From: Lentisphaeria bacterium
GTDB lineage: Bacteria; Verrucomicrobiota; Lentisphaeria; Victivallales; Victivallaceae
Reading direction: 5' to 3'
Assembly (NCBI GenBank): GCA_900768515.1
Contig: CAAGDG010000099.1
Span: 1-52,834, forward strand
Length of the DNA: 52,834 nucleotides
Position 1 is the first letter of the stretch. Every line of letters begins with the position of its first letter. Position numbers and translations under genes: made by a program. Under the pieces are notes generated by a model. That model had not been told where the DNA came from, did no database searches, and worked only from the letters and a program-made list of their open reading frames with translations. Shown here piece by piece: positions 1 through 8,324 of this stretch.

Positions 1-703
1 CGAAGAGCATGGCGGCTTCCTCCTCATTGGCCAGCACCACGTCGACATATTCGCGCAGAATTGACGGGAGATCCTCCCGGAAGTCGCGGACCACTTCGAA
101 ACTGGCCAGATCCAGCCCGATCCGGCATCCGGCCGCCTTCGCCCGCCGGAACACCGTCGGCAGAACCGCCGAATAGAACATGTACCCCTCGACATAGACG
201 AGGTCGTACCGGGAAAAGTCCACTTTTTCCGCCTCATCGATCCGGAGCAGCAGCGACGCGCCCAGGCAGGAACGCATGGTCCGTTCGGCATCCGGCGTGA
301 TCAGCGACAGGCAGGTCCCGGTCGGCTGTTCGTCGGTTTCGATGAATTCCGCATCGGAACCGCCCAGTTCCCGGAGCCGGTTCCGGTAGAAGCGGCCGTT
401 TTCGTCGGCGCCGAGCTTGCCGAACATCGCTGCCGGAATCCCGAGGCGCGCCAGCCCGAAAACCGTGTTGCCCGCCGATCCCCCCGGCACCCGGCGGGGC
501 GGCGCGGAGAGCCGATCCACCGTCCGGCGCTGGAAGTCGGCGTCCACCATGAGCATCCCCCCTTTTTCGCCGGGGATGGTTTCAAGGAAGGCGTCGTCCA
601 CCCGGGCGAGCAGGTCCAGCAGCGGTGATCCGACGCCGAGCACCCGATCTCCCCACTCCCGCGCCGGCATGCGGGCGCGGGTGGTTTCTTTCGCGCCGGT
701 CAT
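1..703 (-). CDS. PfkB-family carbohydrate kinase, adenosine-kinase-like (3' end cut by window)
   Basis: About 234 codons are visible, reading leftwards off the window edge from an ATG at 703. The protein has the PfkB N-terminal half: a substrate-binding VLGVGSPLLDLLARVDD strand, the glycine-rich PGGSAGNTVFGLARLG segment and a GKLGADENGRFY segment. Later comes GLDLASFEVVRDF followed by YVDVVLANEEEAAML, the pattern I know from adenosine-kinase-type members. The catalytic DTxGAGD anion-hole motif would lie beyond the window, so activity cannot be confirmed. Its ATG overlaps the metK stop (ATGA), so the two are translationally coupled. Pairing with SAM synthetase fits salvage of the adenosine released by the methyl cycle. 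Ribokinase or another sugar kinase remains possible. Confidence 0.8.
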   Translation of the reverse strand, partial: MTGAKETTRARMPAREWGDRVLGVGSPLLDLLARVDDAFLETIPGEKGGMLMVDADFQRRTVDRLSAPPRRVPGGSAGNTVFGLARLGIPAAMFGKLGADENGRFYRNRLRELGGSDAEFIETDEQPTGTCLSLITPDAERTMRSCLGASLLLRIDEAEKVDFSRYDLVYVEGYMFYSAVLPTVFRRAKAAGCRIGLDLASFEVVRDFREDLPSILREYVDVVLANEEEAAMLF

Positions 704-1899
704 TTGGCGGCGACGGAGGCGGCGGCTTTCTTCAACGCCTCGACCTTGTCCAGCTTTTCCCACGGGAACTGCGACCGTCCGAAGTGGCCGTAGGCGGCGG
801 TATCCTGATAGCACCAGCCGTTGCCGGGATGCTTGAGTCCGAGCTGGCGGACGATCGCCGCCGGCCGCATGTCGAAGACCTCGCGGATCACCTTTTCCAG
901 ATCCTGGTCGTCGGCGAGCTTTCCGGTCCCGTAGGTGTCGACGTTGATCGAAAGCGGCTGCGCCACTCCGATCGCATAGGCGACCTGCACTTCGCACTTG
1001 TCGGCGAGTCCGGCCGCCACGATGTTCTTGGCGATGTAGCGGCACATGTAGGCGGCGGAACGATCCACCTTGGAGGGATCTTTCCCGGAAAAGGCGCCGC
1101 CGCCGTGGCTGCCGACTCCGCCGTAGGTGTCGACGATGATCTTACGCCCGGTCAGCCCGGTGTCGCCGTGGGGACCGCCGACTTCAAACCGGCCGGTGGG
1201 GTTCACGTAATAGGTGATTTCGCCGCCGCGCAATTCCGCGGGGATCACCTTCTCGACCACCTCGCGGACCAGCGATTCGAGCCATTCGATCGGCATGTCC
1301 GGCGTATGCTGGTGGGAGACGACCACGGTTTCGACCGCGACCGGCTTCCCGTTCCGGTAACGGATCGAGACCTGGCTTTTCGAGTCGGGACGCAGATAGC
1401 GGTACCGCACCGGATCCGCATGACGCAGCCGGGCCAGCTCTTCGACGATTTTGTGCGCGTAGTAGATCGTCGCCGGCATCAGCTCCGGCGTCTCGTTCGA
1501 CGCGTACCCGAACATCATGCCCTGATCGCCGGCGCCCTGTTCGAGAAAGCGGCCCTGTCCCTCTGTCACCCCTTGCGAAATGTCCGGCGACTGGCGATGG
1601 ATGCAGATCATCACCTTGGCGTCGTCGGCGCAGAATCCGACTCCGGGCTCGTTGTAGCCGATCCGCCGGACCGCATTGAGGGCCACCTCCTGCCAGTTGA
1701 CTTTGGCGCTGGTGGTGATTTCGCCGGAAATGACCACCAGGTTGGTGGTCGTCAGCGTCTCGCAGGCGACCCGGCTTTCGGGATCCTGGGCGAGACAGGC
1801 GTCGAGAATCGCGTCGGAAATCTGGTCGCAGACCTTGTCGGGATGGCCCTCCGAGACCGATTCCGAAGTGAAGACGTGTTCTGTACTGATTTTGCTCAT
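700..1899 (-). CDS. metK: S-adenosylmethionine synthetase
   Basis: Makes S-adenosylmethionine from methionine and ATP in the cytoplasm. At 399 residues it has normal family length. Signatures include SEGHPDKVCDQISDAILD near the N-terminus, the GAGDQGMMFGYA hexapeptide region, and the phosphate-binding GGAFSGKDPSKVDRSAAY segment. I chose ATG at 1899 because AAGGAG lies 9 nt upstream; the upstream in-frame TTG at 1908 sits between that site and the ATG and is unlikely. The stop overlaps the following kinase start by 4 bases. No recognisable SAM riboswitch is seen in the 148-nt leader; only a plain hairpin at 1955-1978. Confidence 0.97.
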   Translation of the reverse strand: MSKISTEHVFTSESVSEGHPDKVCDQISDAILDACLAQDPESRVACETLTTTNLVVISGEITTSAKVNWQEVALNAVRRIGYNEPGVGFCADDAKVMICIHRQSPDISQGVTEGQGRFLEQGAGDQGMMFGYASNETPELMPATIYYAHKIVEELARLRHADPVRYRYLRPDSKSQVSIRYRNGKPVAVETVVVSHQHTPDMPIEWLESLVREVVEKVIPAELRGGEITYYVNPTGRFEVGGPHGDTGLTGRKIIVDTYGGVGSHGGGAFSGKDPSKVDRSAAYMCRYIAKNIVAAGLADKCEVQVAYAIGVAQPLSINVDTYGTGKLADDQDLEKVIREVFDMRPAAIVRQLGLKHPGNGWCYQDTAAYGHFGRSQFPWEKLDKVEALKKAAASVAAK

Positions 1900-1954
1900 A
1901 TCAATCAACTCCTTGTTGTTTCAGCCGTCCGGTGAAGATACGCAATACCCGGCG

Positions 1955-1978
1955 GGTCCCGTCTTCTGCGACAGGACC
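1955..1978 (-). other. Hairpin between pal and metK
   Basis: A 9-bp stem (GGTCCTGTC paired with GACGGGACC, one G-U pair) closes a 6-nt loop. It lies downstream of pal and upstream of metK on the minus strand. No T-run follows, so it is either a weak or factor-assisted end of the pal transcript or a structured part of the metK leader. Confidence 0.4.
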
Positions 1979-2047
1979 GGTCGGGCATTTTCTGTTCAGG
2001 CGGTTCATTCCGGAACCGCAGTTTTCAAATTCATGGCGGAGAGAAAT

Positions 2048-2671
2048 TCAGCGGCGGGGCATCCGCATCGGAACCGGAACTCCGCGGCGGTTCTGCGCCC
2101 AGATATTCTCCCCGTCTCCCTCCACCGCCGGCCGGTCTTTGCCGTAGCTGACCGTTTTGATCCGACTGTCTTCGAGCCCCTTGCCGGTCAGGTAGGCGCG
2201 GATGGCGTTGGCGCGCCGTTCGCCGAGGGCGCGGTTGTACTCCTCCGTTCCGCGCTGGTCACAGTGTCCTTCGATCAGAATCGCCAGATCGGGTTTGTCG
2301 GCGAGATAGTTCAGAATCCGGTCCAGATTCGCGGTTTCGGAGGGGACCAGAAGATCGGAATCGTAGGCGAAATAGATGACCGGCCAGTTCAGTCGGTTGG
2401 CCGGATCGACCGCCACCCAGCCGTCGGGATCGGCGGTGCCGAAGCTGCTGTCGTTGGCGCCGGGGCCGAATTCCCCGATGCCGGGACCGTCAAAACCACC
2501 GCCGGGAATGCCGCCCAGACCGGTGTTGTTGATGCCGCTCGGGTCATCGTAAGCCCGGGTCACAATCGGGCTGTTGTCTTCCTGCTGGTCGCTGTTGTCG
2601 AAAATGCTGCAACCGGAACCGAGGACGATCAGTGCGGCTGCGACTGCGGAAGTCAGAAATCTGTGGAACAT
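2048..2671 (-). CDS. pal: Peptidoglycan-associated lipoprotein (Pal/OmpA-C domain)
   Basis: A 207-residue outer-membrane lipoprotein that should bind peptidoglycan and form part of the Tol-Pal envelope system. Residues 1-21 are a lipoprotein signal peptide ending in a lipobox-like LGSGC. A Gly/Asp-rich linker follows. Residues about 90-195 are the OmpA-C/Pal domain, with IEGHCDQRGTEEYNRALGER and the NAIRAYL helix; the Asp and Arg that contact diaminopimelate are present. ATG at 2671 has GGAGGA upstream at normal spacing. No tol genes lie next to it in this window, which is unusual for pal in Proteobacteria but not informative for Lentisphaerota. It shows that the cell has an outer membrane. 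Confidence 0.93.
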   Translation of the reverse strand: MFHRFLTSAVAAALIVLGSGCSIFDNSDQQEDNSPIVTRAYDDPSGINNTGLGGIPGGGFDGPGIGEFGPGANDSSFGTADPDGWVAVDPANRLNWPVIYFAYDSDLLVPSETANLDRILNYLADKPDLAILIEGHCDQRGTEEYNRALGERRANAIRAYLTGKGLEDSRIKTVSYGKDRPAVEGDGENIWAQNRRGVPVPMRMPRR

Positions 2672-2733
2672 GCTAAAATCCTCCAGAAATAAGTTTCAGA
2701 AACCGAATGCCTTTTATTTTTGGTTTTGTTATT

Positions 2734-2761
2734 AAAATAACGTCCGGCACTGAAAAATCAA
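2734..2761 (-). promoter_or_regulatory. Putative sigma-70 promoter of pal
   Basis: TTGATT (-35) and TATTTT (-10) on the minus strand are separated by 16 nt, in an AT-rich divergent region, about 65 nt upstream of the pal start codon. Confidence 0.4.
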
Positions 2762-2833
2762 TAAAAAATATCACAAAAGCCGCATTTTTTTCCGGTTCGC
2801 CCGCCAGCTTCGGATTTTCTTCCGGAAAGAGCC

Positions 2834-2862
2834 TTGATATTCGGTCCGGCCGGGGATATATT
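2834..2862 (+). promoter_or_regulatory. Putative sigma-70 promoter of the ilvE-panC-hisD operon
   Basis: TTGATA and TATATT are separated by exactly 17 nt, with the -10 box about 50 nt before the ilvE ATG. No attenuator-like leader peptide or terminator was seen between it and ilvE. Confidence 0.6.
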
Positions 2863-2913
2863 TCTTAATGAGAAAATAATATGCAACCATTGTCTTTTAA
2901 GGAGAAGTCCGCC

Positions 2914-3921
2914 ATGAACATCGATTGGGAGAATCTCGGATTCAAATTCCTGCCGACCCGGAGCAACATTCGCTTCACCTATGCGAACGGGGCCTGGGAC
3001 GATGGAAAACTCTACAACGATTATGACATCACGTTGTCGGTCGCTGCCAACTGTCTGCACTACGGACAGGCGATCTTTGAAGGCGGCAAGGCGTTCCGCT
3101 GCAAGGATGGAAAGGTCCGCATCTTCCGCCCGGAGGAGAACGGCAAACGGCTCAACAGTTCCGCCCGGCACCTGATGATGCCGGAGTTTCCGGTTGAGAA
3201 GTTCGTCGAGGCGGTCAAGACCGTGGTCCGCGACAACGTCGACTACATCCCCCCCTACGGCACCGGCGGCGCGCTCTACATCCGGCCGGTGATGTTCGGC
3301 ACCACTCCCCAGATCGGGGTCGGAGCCAGCCTCAGCTATACTCTGGTCATCATGGTGGTGCCGGTCGGCGCCTACTACAAGGACGGAATCAAACCGGTTG
3401 ACGCGATGATCTCCCGCGATTACGACCGCGCCGCACCGCACGGGACCGGTCACATCAAAGCGGCCGGCAACTACGCCGCCAGCCTGATCTCCAGTGCGCA
3501 GGCCAAGGCGCGCCACTGCTCGGTGGCGCTGTTCCTCGACCCGGCCACCCACACCTATGTGGACGAATTCGGCACCAGCAACTTCCTCGCGATCTCCAGA
3601 GACGGGAAATACGTGACCAGCAAGTCCGATTCCATCCTGCCGTCGATCACCAACAATTCGCTGATGACCATCGCCGCCGACCTCGGCATGGAGGTCGAAC
3701 GGCGCAAGGTCCGCGCGGACGAACTGCCCGATTTCGCGGAGGTTGCCGCCTGCGGCACCGCGGTGGTGCTCACGCCGATCGGCAGAATTTTTGACGGCGA
3801 CAAGGTTATCGACTACCACCAGACCGAAATCGGTCCGCATCTGCGCCGGCTCTACGAGGAGATGACCGGCATCCAGCACGGCGAACGTCCCGACAAGCAC
3901 AACTGGCTGGTGGAGATCTGA
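2914..3921 (+). CDS. ilvE: Branched-chain amino acid aminotransferase
   Basis: A PLP-dependent class IV aminotransferase interconverting leucine, isoleucine and valine with their 2-oxo acids, using glutamate/2-oxoglutarate. At 335 residues it matches the longer (type II) BCAT group. The PLP lysine is in GTGHIKAAGNYAASL. YVDEFGTSNFLAI and CGTAVVLTPIG are the other cofactor-pocket segments. The start is ATG 2914, which has AAGGAG 9 nt upstream; an in-frame ATG at 2881 lacks a ribosome site. It opens an operon with panC (2-nt gap) and hisD. Branched-chain oxo acids also feed pantoate synthesis, which may explain the pairing with panC. Confidence 0.95.
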   Translation: MNIDWENLGFKFLPTRSNIRFTYANGAWDDGKLYNDYDITLSVAANCLHYGQAIFEGGKAFRCKDGKVRIFRPEENGKRLNSSARHLMMPEFPVEKFVEAVKTVVRDNVDYIPPYGTGGALYIRPVMFGTTPQIGVGASLSYTLVIMVVPVGAYYKDGIKPVDAMISRDYDRAAPHGTGHIKAAGNYAASLISSAQAKARHCSVALFLDPATHTYVDEFGTSNFLAISRDGKYVTSKSDSILPSITNNSLMTIAADLGMEVERRKVRADELPDFAEVAACGTAVVLTPIGRIFDGDKVIDYHQTEIGPHLRRLYEEMTGIQHGERPDKHNWLVEI

Positions 3922-3923
3922 TC

Positions 3924-4775
3924 ATGCGCATCTTTCGCGAGGCGGCGGAACTGCAGACGTTCGCCCTCGAGGCGAAGCGTTCCGGGAAGATCATCGGTCT
4001 GGTGCCGACCATGGGGTATCTGCACGCCGGACATGCGTCGCTGATCGACATCGCGCGCAAACGGGCCGATCTGGTCATCGTTTCGATTTTCGTGAATCCG
4101 ACTCAGTTCGGGCCGAATGAGGATCTCGACAAGTATCCCCGGGATTTCGAACACGACCGGGCGCTGTGCGAGGAGCATGGCGTTGACGTGATCTTTGCGC
4201 CGGAGCCGGGCGCGATGTACGCTCCCGACGCCTCCACCTGGGTGGAGGAGACGGTGCTCTCCAAACCGCTCTGCGGCGCGAGCCGCCCGATTCATTTCCG
4301 CGGGGTGGCCACAGTGGTTGCGAAGCTCTTCAACCTCGCCCAGCCCGACCTCGCGGTGTTCGGGCAGAAGGACGCCCAGCAGCTGCTGGTGATCCGGCGG
4401 ATGGTGCGCGATCTCAATTTCCCGATTGAAATCATTGCCGCGCCGCTGGTCCGGGATGCCGATGGACTGGCGCTCTCTTCGCGCAACCGCTATCTTTCCG
4501 CCGAAGAGCGGCAGCAGGCGCTGGTCCTGAACCGCACGCTGCGCCCGGCGAAGCTCGCCATCGAGCGGGCCGGAATCGGCGCGATTGCCGATGTGCTCGA
4601 AGCCGTGCGTTCGACCATCACCGGGGCCGGAGGCAGGGTCGACTATGTGGAGGCTCTTGATACCGCCTCCTTGAGTGCTCCGACGGCGGAGACCCGGGAG
4701 ATTCTGCTGGCCATGGCGGTCTATTTCGGAACCACCCGGCTGATTGACAACATCCTCATCGAGGTGAAGAAATGA
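3924..4775 (+). CDS. panC: Pantothenate synthetase
   Basis: Condenses pantoate and beta-alanine with ATP to give pantothenate (coenzyme A pathway). It has 283 residues, the usual length. Seen motifs are the adenylylation signature LVPTMGYLHAGHASLI, FVNPTQFGPNEDLDKYPR, VFGQKDAQQLLVIRRM and the KMSKS-like SSRNRYLS. It starts 2 nt after ilvE and its last bases overlap the hisD start (ATGA), so the three genes are surely co-transcribed. coaE, the last step to CoA, lies elsewhere in this window (18386-18982). Confidence 0.97.
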   Translation: MRIFREAAELQTFALEAKRSGKIIGLVPTMGYLHAGHASLIDIARKRADLVIVSIFVNPTQFGPNEDLDKYPRDFEHDRALCEEHGVDVIFAPEPGAMYAPDASTWVEETVLSKPLCGASRPIHFRGVATVVAKLFNLAQPDLAVFGQKDAQQLLVIRRMVRDLNFPIEIIAAPLVRDADGLALSSRNRYLSAEERQQALVLNRTLRPAKLAIERAGIGAIADVLEAVRSTITGAGGRVDYVEALDTASLSAPTAETREILLAMAVYFGTTRLIDNILIEVKK

Positions 4776-6076
4776 AGAAGATTTATGCGGACGAGTCCGG
4801 CTTCGAGGCTGCGCTCCAGCCGCTTTACGACCGGCCCGGCTATCCGCCAGAGATTGAGGCGCAGGCGGCGGCGATCATCGACGAGGTCCGGCGCGATGGA
4901 GACGCCGCGCTGGTGAAGTTTGCCGAAAAGTTCGATCACGTAGCTTTGACGCCGGAACACTTCCGGGTCACCGACGCCGAAATCGACGAGGCGGAAGCCC
5001 TGCTCGGCGAAGGAGAAAAACGGGCCATCGCCGCCGCGCTGGAGCAGGTTCAGGCGTTTGCCCGCCGGACGATGCCGGCCGGGTGGCGGTTCAGTCCGCG
5101 TCCCGGAGTGACGCTCGGCGAGAAGTTCGAGCCGCTCGACCGGGTTGGCGTCTACATTCCGGGGGGGACCGCGCCGCTGGTTTCCACGGTGATCCACACC
5201 GCCGGAATCGCCGCCGCGGCGGGAGTTCCTGAAATTGTTGCGGTCACTCCTCCCAACCGGGAGGGGAGGGTTCATCCGGCGGTGCTCCACGCCATGAAAC
5301 AGGCGGGCGTGACCGAGATCTATCGGCTCGGCGGCGTCTACGGCGTGGCGGCGCTGGGGCTGGGTACGGAAACCGTCCAGCGGGTGGAGAAGATTGTCGG
5401 CCCCGGCAACGCCTACGTCACCGCCGCCAAAAAGCTGCTTTACGGACGGGTCGCGATCGACATGGTGGCCGGTCCTTCCGAGATTCTGGTGATTGCGGAT
5501 CGGGAGGCCGATCCCCGGTTTGTCGCGGCGGACCTGCTGAGCCAGGCCGAACACGGTTCCGGTCTCGAACAGGCGGTGCTGGTGACCACCGATCGCGGGA
5601 TGATCGACCGCGTGGAGGCTGAGTTTCTGCGTCAGAAAGCGTCGCTGCCGCGGCTGGCGACCGTCGACCGGGTCATGGAACATGGACTTTTCCTGATCTT
5701 CGCCCCCACCATTGATGAGGCGGCGAAAATCGCTTCCAGATACGCGCCGGAGCATCTCGAAATTCAGACGGCGGACCCCGCCGCCGTTGCGGAGAAGATC
5801 ACCGCGGCCGGGGCCATTTTTCTCGGCAAGTGGACGCCGGAGCCGGTCGGCGACTTCTGCGCCGGTCCTTCTCACGTGCTTCCGACCGCTTCGAGCGCCC
5901 GTTTCTTCAATGGTTTGGAAACCGTGAGCTTCTGCCGCCGGACCAGCATCGTCGAATATTCCGAAGAGGCGATTCGCCGGGAGGCCCCGATAGTGGAGCG
6001 TTTCGCCGGGATGGAAGGGCTTGCCGCCCACGGCCGCGCGGCCTCGATCCGTCTCGCCGCTCCGGAGAAGAAGTGA
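4772..6076 (+). CDS. hisD: Histidinol dehydrogenase
   Basis: Zinc- and NAD-dependent enzyme for the last two oxidations of histidine biosynthesis (histidinol to histidine). It has 434 residues, typical for the family. Conserved segments are PGGTAPLVSTV, GPGNAYVTAAKKLLYG, VAGPSEILVIAD, LLSQAEHGSGLEQA (zinc-ligand region) and PVGDFCAGPSHVLPT. The start overlaps panC by four bases. No other his genes are adjacent, so the histidine pathway is dispersed. A strong intrinsic terminator follows 30 nt after the stop. Confidence 0.97.
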   Translation: MKKIYADESGFEAALQPLYDRPGYPPEIEAQAAAIIDEVRRDGDAALVKFAEKFDHVALTPEHFRVTDAEIDEAEALLGEGEKRAIAAALEQVQAFARRTMPAGWRFSPRPGVTLGEKFEPLDRVGVYIPGGTAPLVSTVIHTAGIAAAAGVPEIVAVTPPNREGRVHPAVLHAMKQAGVTEIYRLGGVYGVAALGLGTETVQRVEKIVGPGNAYVTAAKKLLYGRVAIDMVAGPSEILVIADREADPRFVAADLLSQAEHGSGLEQAVLVTTDRGMIDRVEAEFLRQKASLPRLATVDRVMEHGLFLIFAPTIDEAAKIASRYAPEHLEIQTADPAAVAEKITAAGAIFLGKWTPEPVGDFCAGPSHVLPTASSARFFNGLETVSFCRRTSIVEYSEEAIRREAPIVERFAGMEGLAAHGRAASIRLAAPEKK

Positions 6077-6106
6077 CACCGGTTCCGTCTGCGGATTGAG
6101 GTGAGG

Positions 6107-6145
6107 ACCGTCTTTCGTCCGGTTCAGGCGAAAGACGGTTTTTTT
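6107..6145 (+). terminator. Rho-independent terminator of ilvE-panC-hisD
   Basis: A perfect 11-bp stem (ACCGTCTTTCG with CGAAAGACGGT), 11-nt loop, then a run of seven or more T, 30 nt after hisD. Confidence 0.93.
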
Positions 6146-6159
6146 GTTCCGACGATGAG

Positions 6160-6203
6160 GGGCGGGAAAATAAGCGGCGTCTCTTATGCAAGAGACGCCG
6201 CTT
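6160..6203 (-). terminator. Rho-independent terminator of the orphan pseudopilin
   Basis: A perfect 14-bp stem with a 4-nt loop (6172-6203). On the minus strand it is followed by TATTTTCCC. It lies 21 nt past the stop of the pseudopilin gene and faces the hisD terminator, insulating convergent units. Confidence 0.85.
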
Positions 6204-6224
6204 TACTGCTCCACGTTTCTGGAA

Positions 6225-6932
6225 TTACCAGGAGTCGTTGGCTCCGGTGGCGAAATCCAGCGCACTGTTGATCGATTCGCGCAGCTGCGCAAGCTGCCGC
6301 TGGGCGACGTGGCCGTCGCCGAATCCGCAGATGACCGAGCGGTCCGGATCGTGGACCGTCCAGGCGATGCCGTGGTAGTTCTGCTTGGACGGGCCGAATT
6401 TGGAGTGGTTGCGCCCGCTGCCCCGCACCTTGTCGTCAACGAAGAGAGAGAACTCCGACGGGGAGGGTTTCAGTTTGGCGAGCGCCAGTTTAAGATTGTT
6501 GTTGTTGTCTCCGTAGGTGACGGCGCAAGTCAGGTTGCTGCCGTTGTTCTGGTCGCGGTACCAACCGGAATAGTTCACGCCATAAGCGTGGTCGCGGACC
6601 ATCCGCTCCCAGTCGTCCTCGTTTACCGGATCCTGCAGCGCCTCCGGGCAGCGGATGAATTTGGCCTCTTCCTCGTAGAGTCCGGCATCCAGCATTGCAT
6701 CGGCGGTATTTTTCCAGGTGTCGGCCACGACCACAGTCACAATCTGGTCATCATAGGAGTTGCAGTACATCATCGCGCAGGTGGTGAACTGCTTCAGATT
6801 GCTGACGCAGGTGGCCGCCCGGGCCTTCTGGCGGGCCTTGTTCAACGCGGGCAGCAGCATGGCGGCAAGGATCGCAATGATCGCAATCACGACCAGGAGT
6901 TCAATCAGGGTGAACAGACGTTTTTTCCTCAT
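6225..6932 (-). CDS. Type II-secretion-like pseudopilin (prepilin N-terminal domain, H-Xn-DG C-terminus)
   Basis: A 235-residue protein with a short basic leader (MRKKRL) followed by FTLIELLVVIAIIAILAAM, the N-methylation and transmembrane helix of type IV pilins and pseudopilins. The C-terminal half is a small globular domain ending in GFGDGHV, a degenerate form of the H-Xn-DG tail found in pseudopilins of Planctomycetes, Verrucomicrobia and Lentisphaerae. The residue before the Phe is Leu rather than the canonical Gly, so cleavage by ordinary prepilin peptidase is uncertain. It stands alone between terminators and has its own strong promoter. No secretion machinery genes are nearby. The precise role is unknown. 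Confidence 0.85.
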   Translation of the reverse strand: MRKKRLFTLIELLVVIAIIAILAAMLLPALNKARQKARAATCVSNLKQFTTCAMMYCNSYDDQIVTVVVADTWKNTADAMLDAGLYEEEAKFIRCPEALQDPVNEDDWERMVRDHAYGVNYSGWYRDQNNGSNLTCAVTYGDNNNNLKLALAKLKPSPSEFSLFVDDKVRGSGRNHSKFGPSKQNYHGIAWTVHDPDRSVICGFGDGHVAQRQLAQLRESINSALDFATGANDSW

Positions 6933-6980
6933 CGCGGGACTCCATCAGTTAAAAGTTTATCCAAAGCGGACTATATTATA

Positions 6981-7009
6981 ATTATACCATAAACAATTTC
7001 GTTTGTCAA
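6981..7009 (-). promoter_or_regulatory. Consensus sigma-70 promoter for the orphan pseudopilin
   Basis: A perfect TTGACA (7004-7009) and a perfect TATAAT (6981-6986) are separated by 17 nt on the minus strand, with TGG just before the -10 giving an extended -10. The -10 box lies about 50 nt upstream of the ATG. The close consensus predicts high constitutive expression. Confidence 0.9.
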
Positions 7010-7203
7010 GAGGTGGGGGAATTTTTTTAAGGGAATGAAGCGGGGAAGGGCGGGGGACGCAGACGCATCTGCCTGCGAGGACGGGGAATGAGAAGCTTTT
7101 TAACGGGAAGGGGGGCTGCCATCCCGGGGGAGGAAACGGAGGAGATAGCGGATAAGCTCCGTGGAAGCTGTTTTTTCCGCCGGCCGATTCCCCGGTTGAC
7201 CGG

Positions 7204-8289
7204 TCAGGCTTTCTCTTCAGGGAAATTGAATTCAAGCTGCACCGGCCGGTCCATCTCTGCGGGAGAGGGAAAGTTGGACATGGTCACGCCGAGCAGCCGG
7301 ACCGGCCGTGTGGCGAATTCGGTTTTGGCGGCGAGAGAGACCGCGATCTCCCCGATGGTTTCGCCGCAGCGTTCGGGAGCGGACAACGTCCGGGAACGGG
7401 TGACGGTGCGGAAATCGTCGTAACGGACTTTGACCGTCACCGTTCTTCCGGCGAGTCCGCGCTTCTCCTGGAGCCGGGCAACCCGGAGCGCAAGGGCGCG
7501 CAGCAGGATCCGAAGCCGTCGAAGATCGGTGCAGTCCCGGGCAAAGGTGATCTCTCTGCCGATCGATTTGCGCTGCTCATCGACTTCCACCGGGCGGTCG
7601 TCGCAGCCGCGAACGATCTGATAGTAGAATTTTCCAACCTTCCCGAAGAGCATGGTCAGTGTCGCGAGATCGAGCTGCCGCAGATCGTGTCCGTTCCGGA
7701 TGTTCATCGCATTCAGCCGGGCGGCGGTCACCTTGCCGATGCCGTGGAATTTGCGGATCGGCAGCGTGTCAAGAAACGCCAGCGCCTTTTCTGGAGGAAT
7801 CACGGTCAGTCCGGCCGGTTTGCGCACGTCCGAGGCGATTTTCGCCAGAAACTTGTTGTAGGAGACCCCGGCCGAGGCGGTCAGTCGGGTCCGCAGGAAG
7901 ATTCTCCGCTGAATCTCACGGGCGAGCCGGGTGGCGGAGACCGATCCGAGCTTGTTCTCCGTCACGTCGAGGTAGGCCTCGTCGATCGAAACCGGTTCGA
8001 CCCGGTCGGTGACGGAGGAGAAGATCTCCCGGATCTGCCCGGATACGCGGCGGTATTTGTCGATGTCGGTCTCCAGCACCGTCGCCTCCGGGCAGAGCCG
8101 GAGCGCGGTGCGCATCGGCATCGCGGAGTGGACCCCGAAGGCCCGCGCCTCATAGGAGCAGGTGGAGACCACTCCGCGCCGTTCCGCGGACCCGCCGACG
8201 ATGACCGGCAGTCCGCGCAGTTCGGGGCGGTCGCGCTGCTCGATCGACGCGAAGAAAGCGTCCATGTCAATATGGATGATCTTGCGCAT
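7204..8289 (-). CDS. dinB: DNA polymerase IV (Y-family, translesion)
   Basis: Error-prone lesion-bypass polymerase, 361 residues, normal length for DinB. The palm motif HIDMDAFFASIEQRD is at residues 6-20 and supplies a catalytic Asp; SIDEAYLDVTE supplies the other acidic residues. The helix-hairpin-helix segment (FHGIGKVTAARLN) and the little-finger domain follow. The C-terminus EFNFPEEKA has no clear beta-clamp QLxLF motif, but QLEFNF ahead of it (residues 351-356) may serve. It lies 35 nt after the symporter gene and may be read through from it. No LexA-like box was identified. Confidence 0.95.
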   Translation of the reverse strand: MRKIIHIDMDAFFASIEQRDRPELRGLPVIVGGSAERRGVVSTCSYEARAFGVHSAMPMRTALRLCPEATVLETDIDKYRRVSGQIREIFSSVTDRVEPVSIDEAYLDVTENKLGSVSATRLAREIQRRIFLRTRLTASAGVSYNKFLAKIASDVRKPAGLTVIPPEKALAFLDTLPIRKFHGIGKVTAARLNAMNIRNGHDLRQLDLATLTMLFGKVGKFYYQIVRGCDDRPVEVDEQRKSIGREITFARDCTDLRRLRILLRALALRVARLQEKRGLAGRTVTVKVRYDDFRTVTRSRTLSAPERCGETIGEIAVSLAAKTEFATRPVRLLGVTMSNFPSPAEMDRPVQLEFNFPEEKA

Positions 8290-8324
8290 GCGCCCGCTCT
8301 CTGCCGCCCCGGCCGGGTCCGGAA

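Noticed and set aside
625..1935. Long open frame opposite metK
   Set aside because: It is the antisense shadow of a well-supported metK gene and shows no recognisable domain; GC-rich DNA commonly leaves such frames open.
1915..2047. Possible SAM riboswitch in the metK leader
   Set aside because: Only one simple hairpin is present; no multi-helix junction or conserved SAM-box core was recognised.
2758..3900. 380-codon frame opposite ilvE
   Set aside because: It covers the coding strand of ilvE in antisense and has no ribosome site or family motif.
6957..7235. 92-codon minus-strand frame before the pseudopilin
   Set aside because: It overlaps the consensus promoter and the dinB end, is Pro-rich and lacks a ribosome site.
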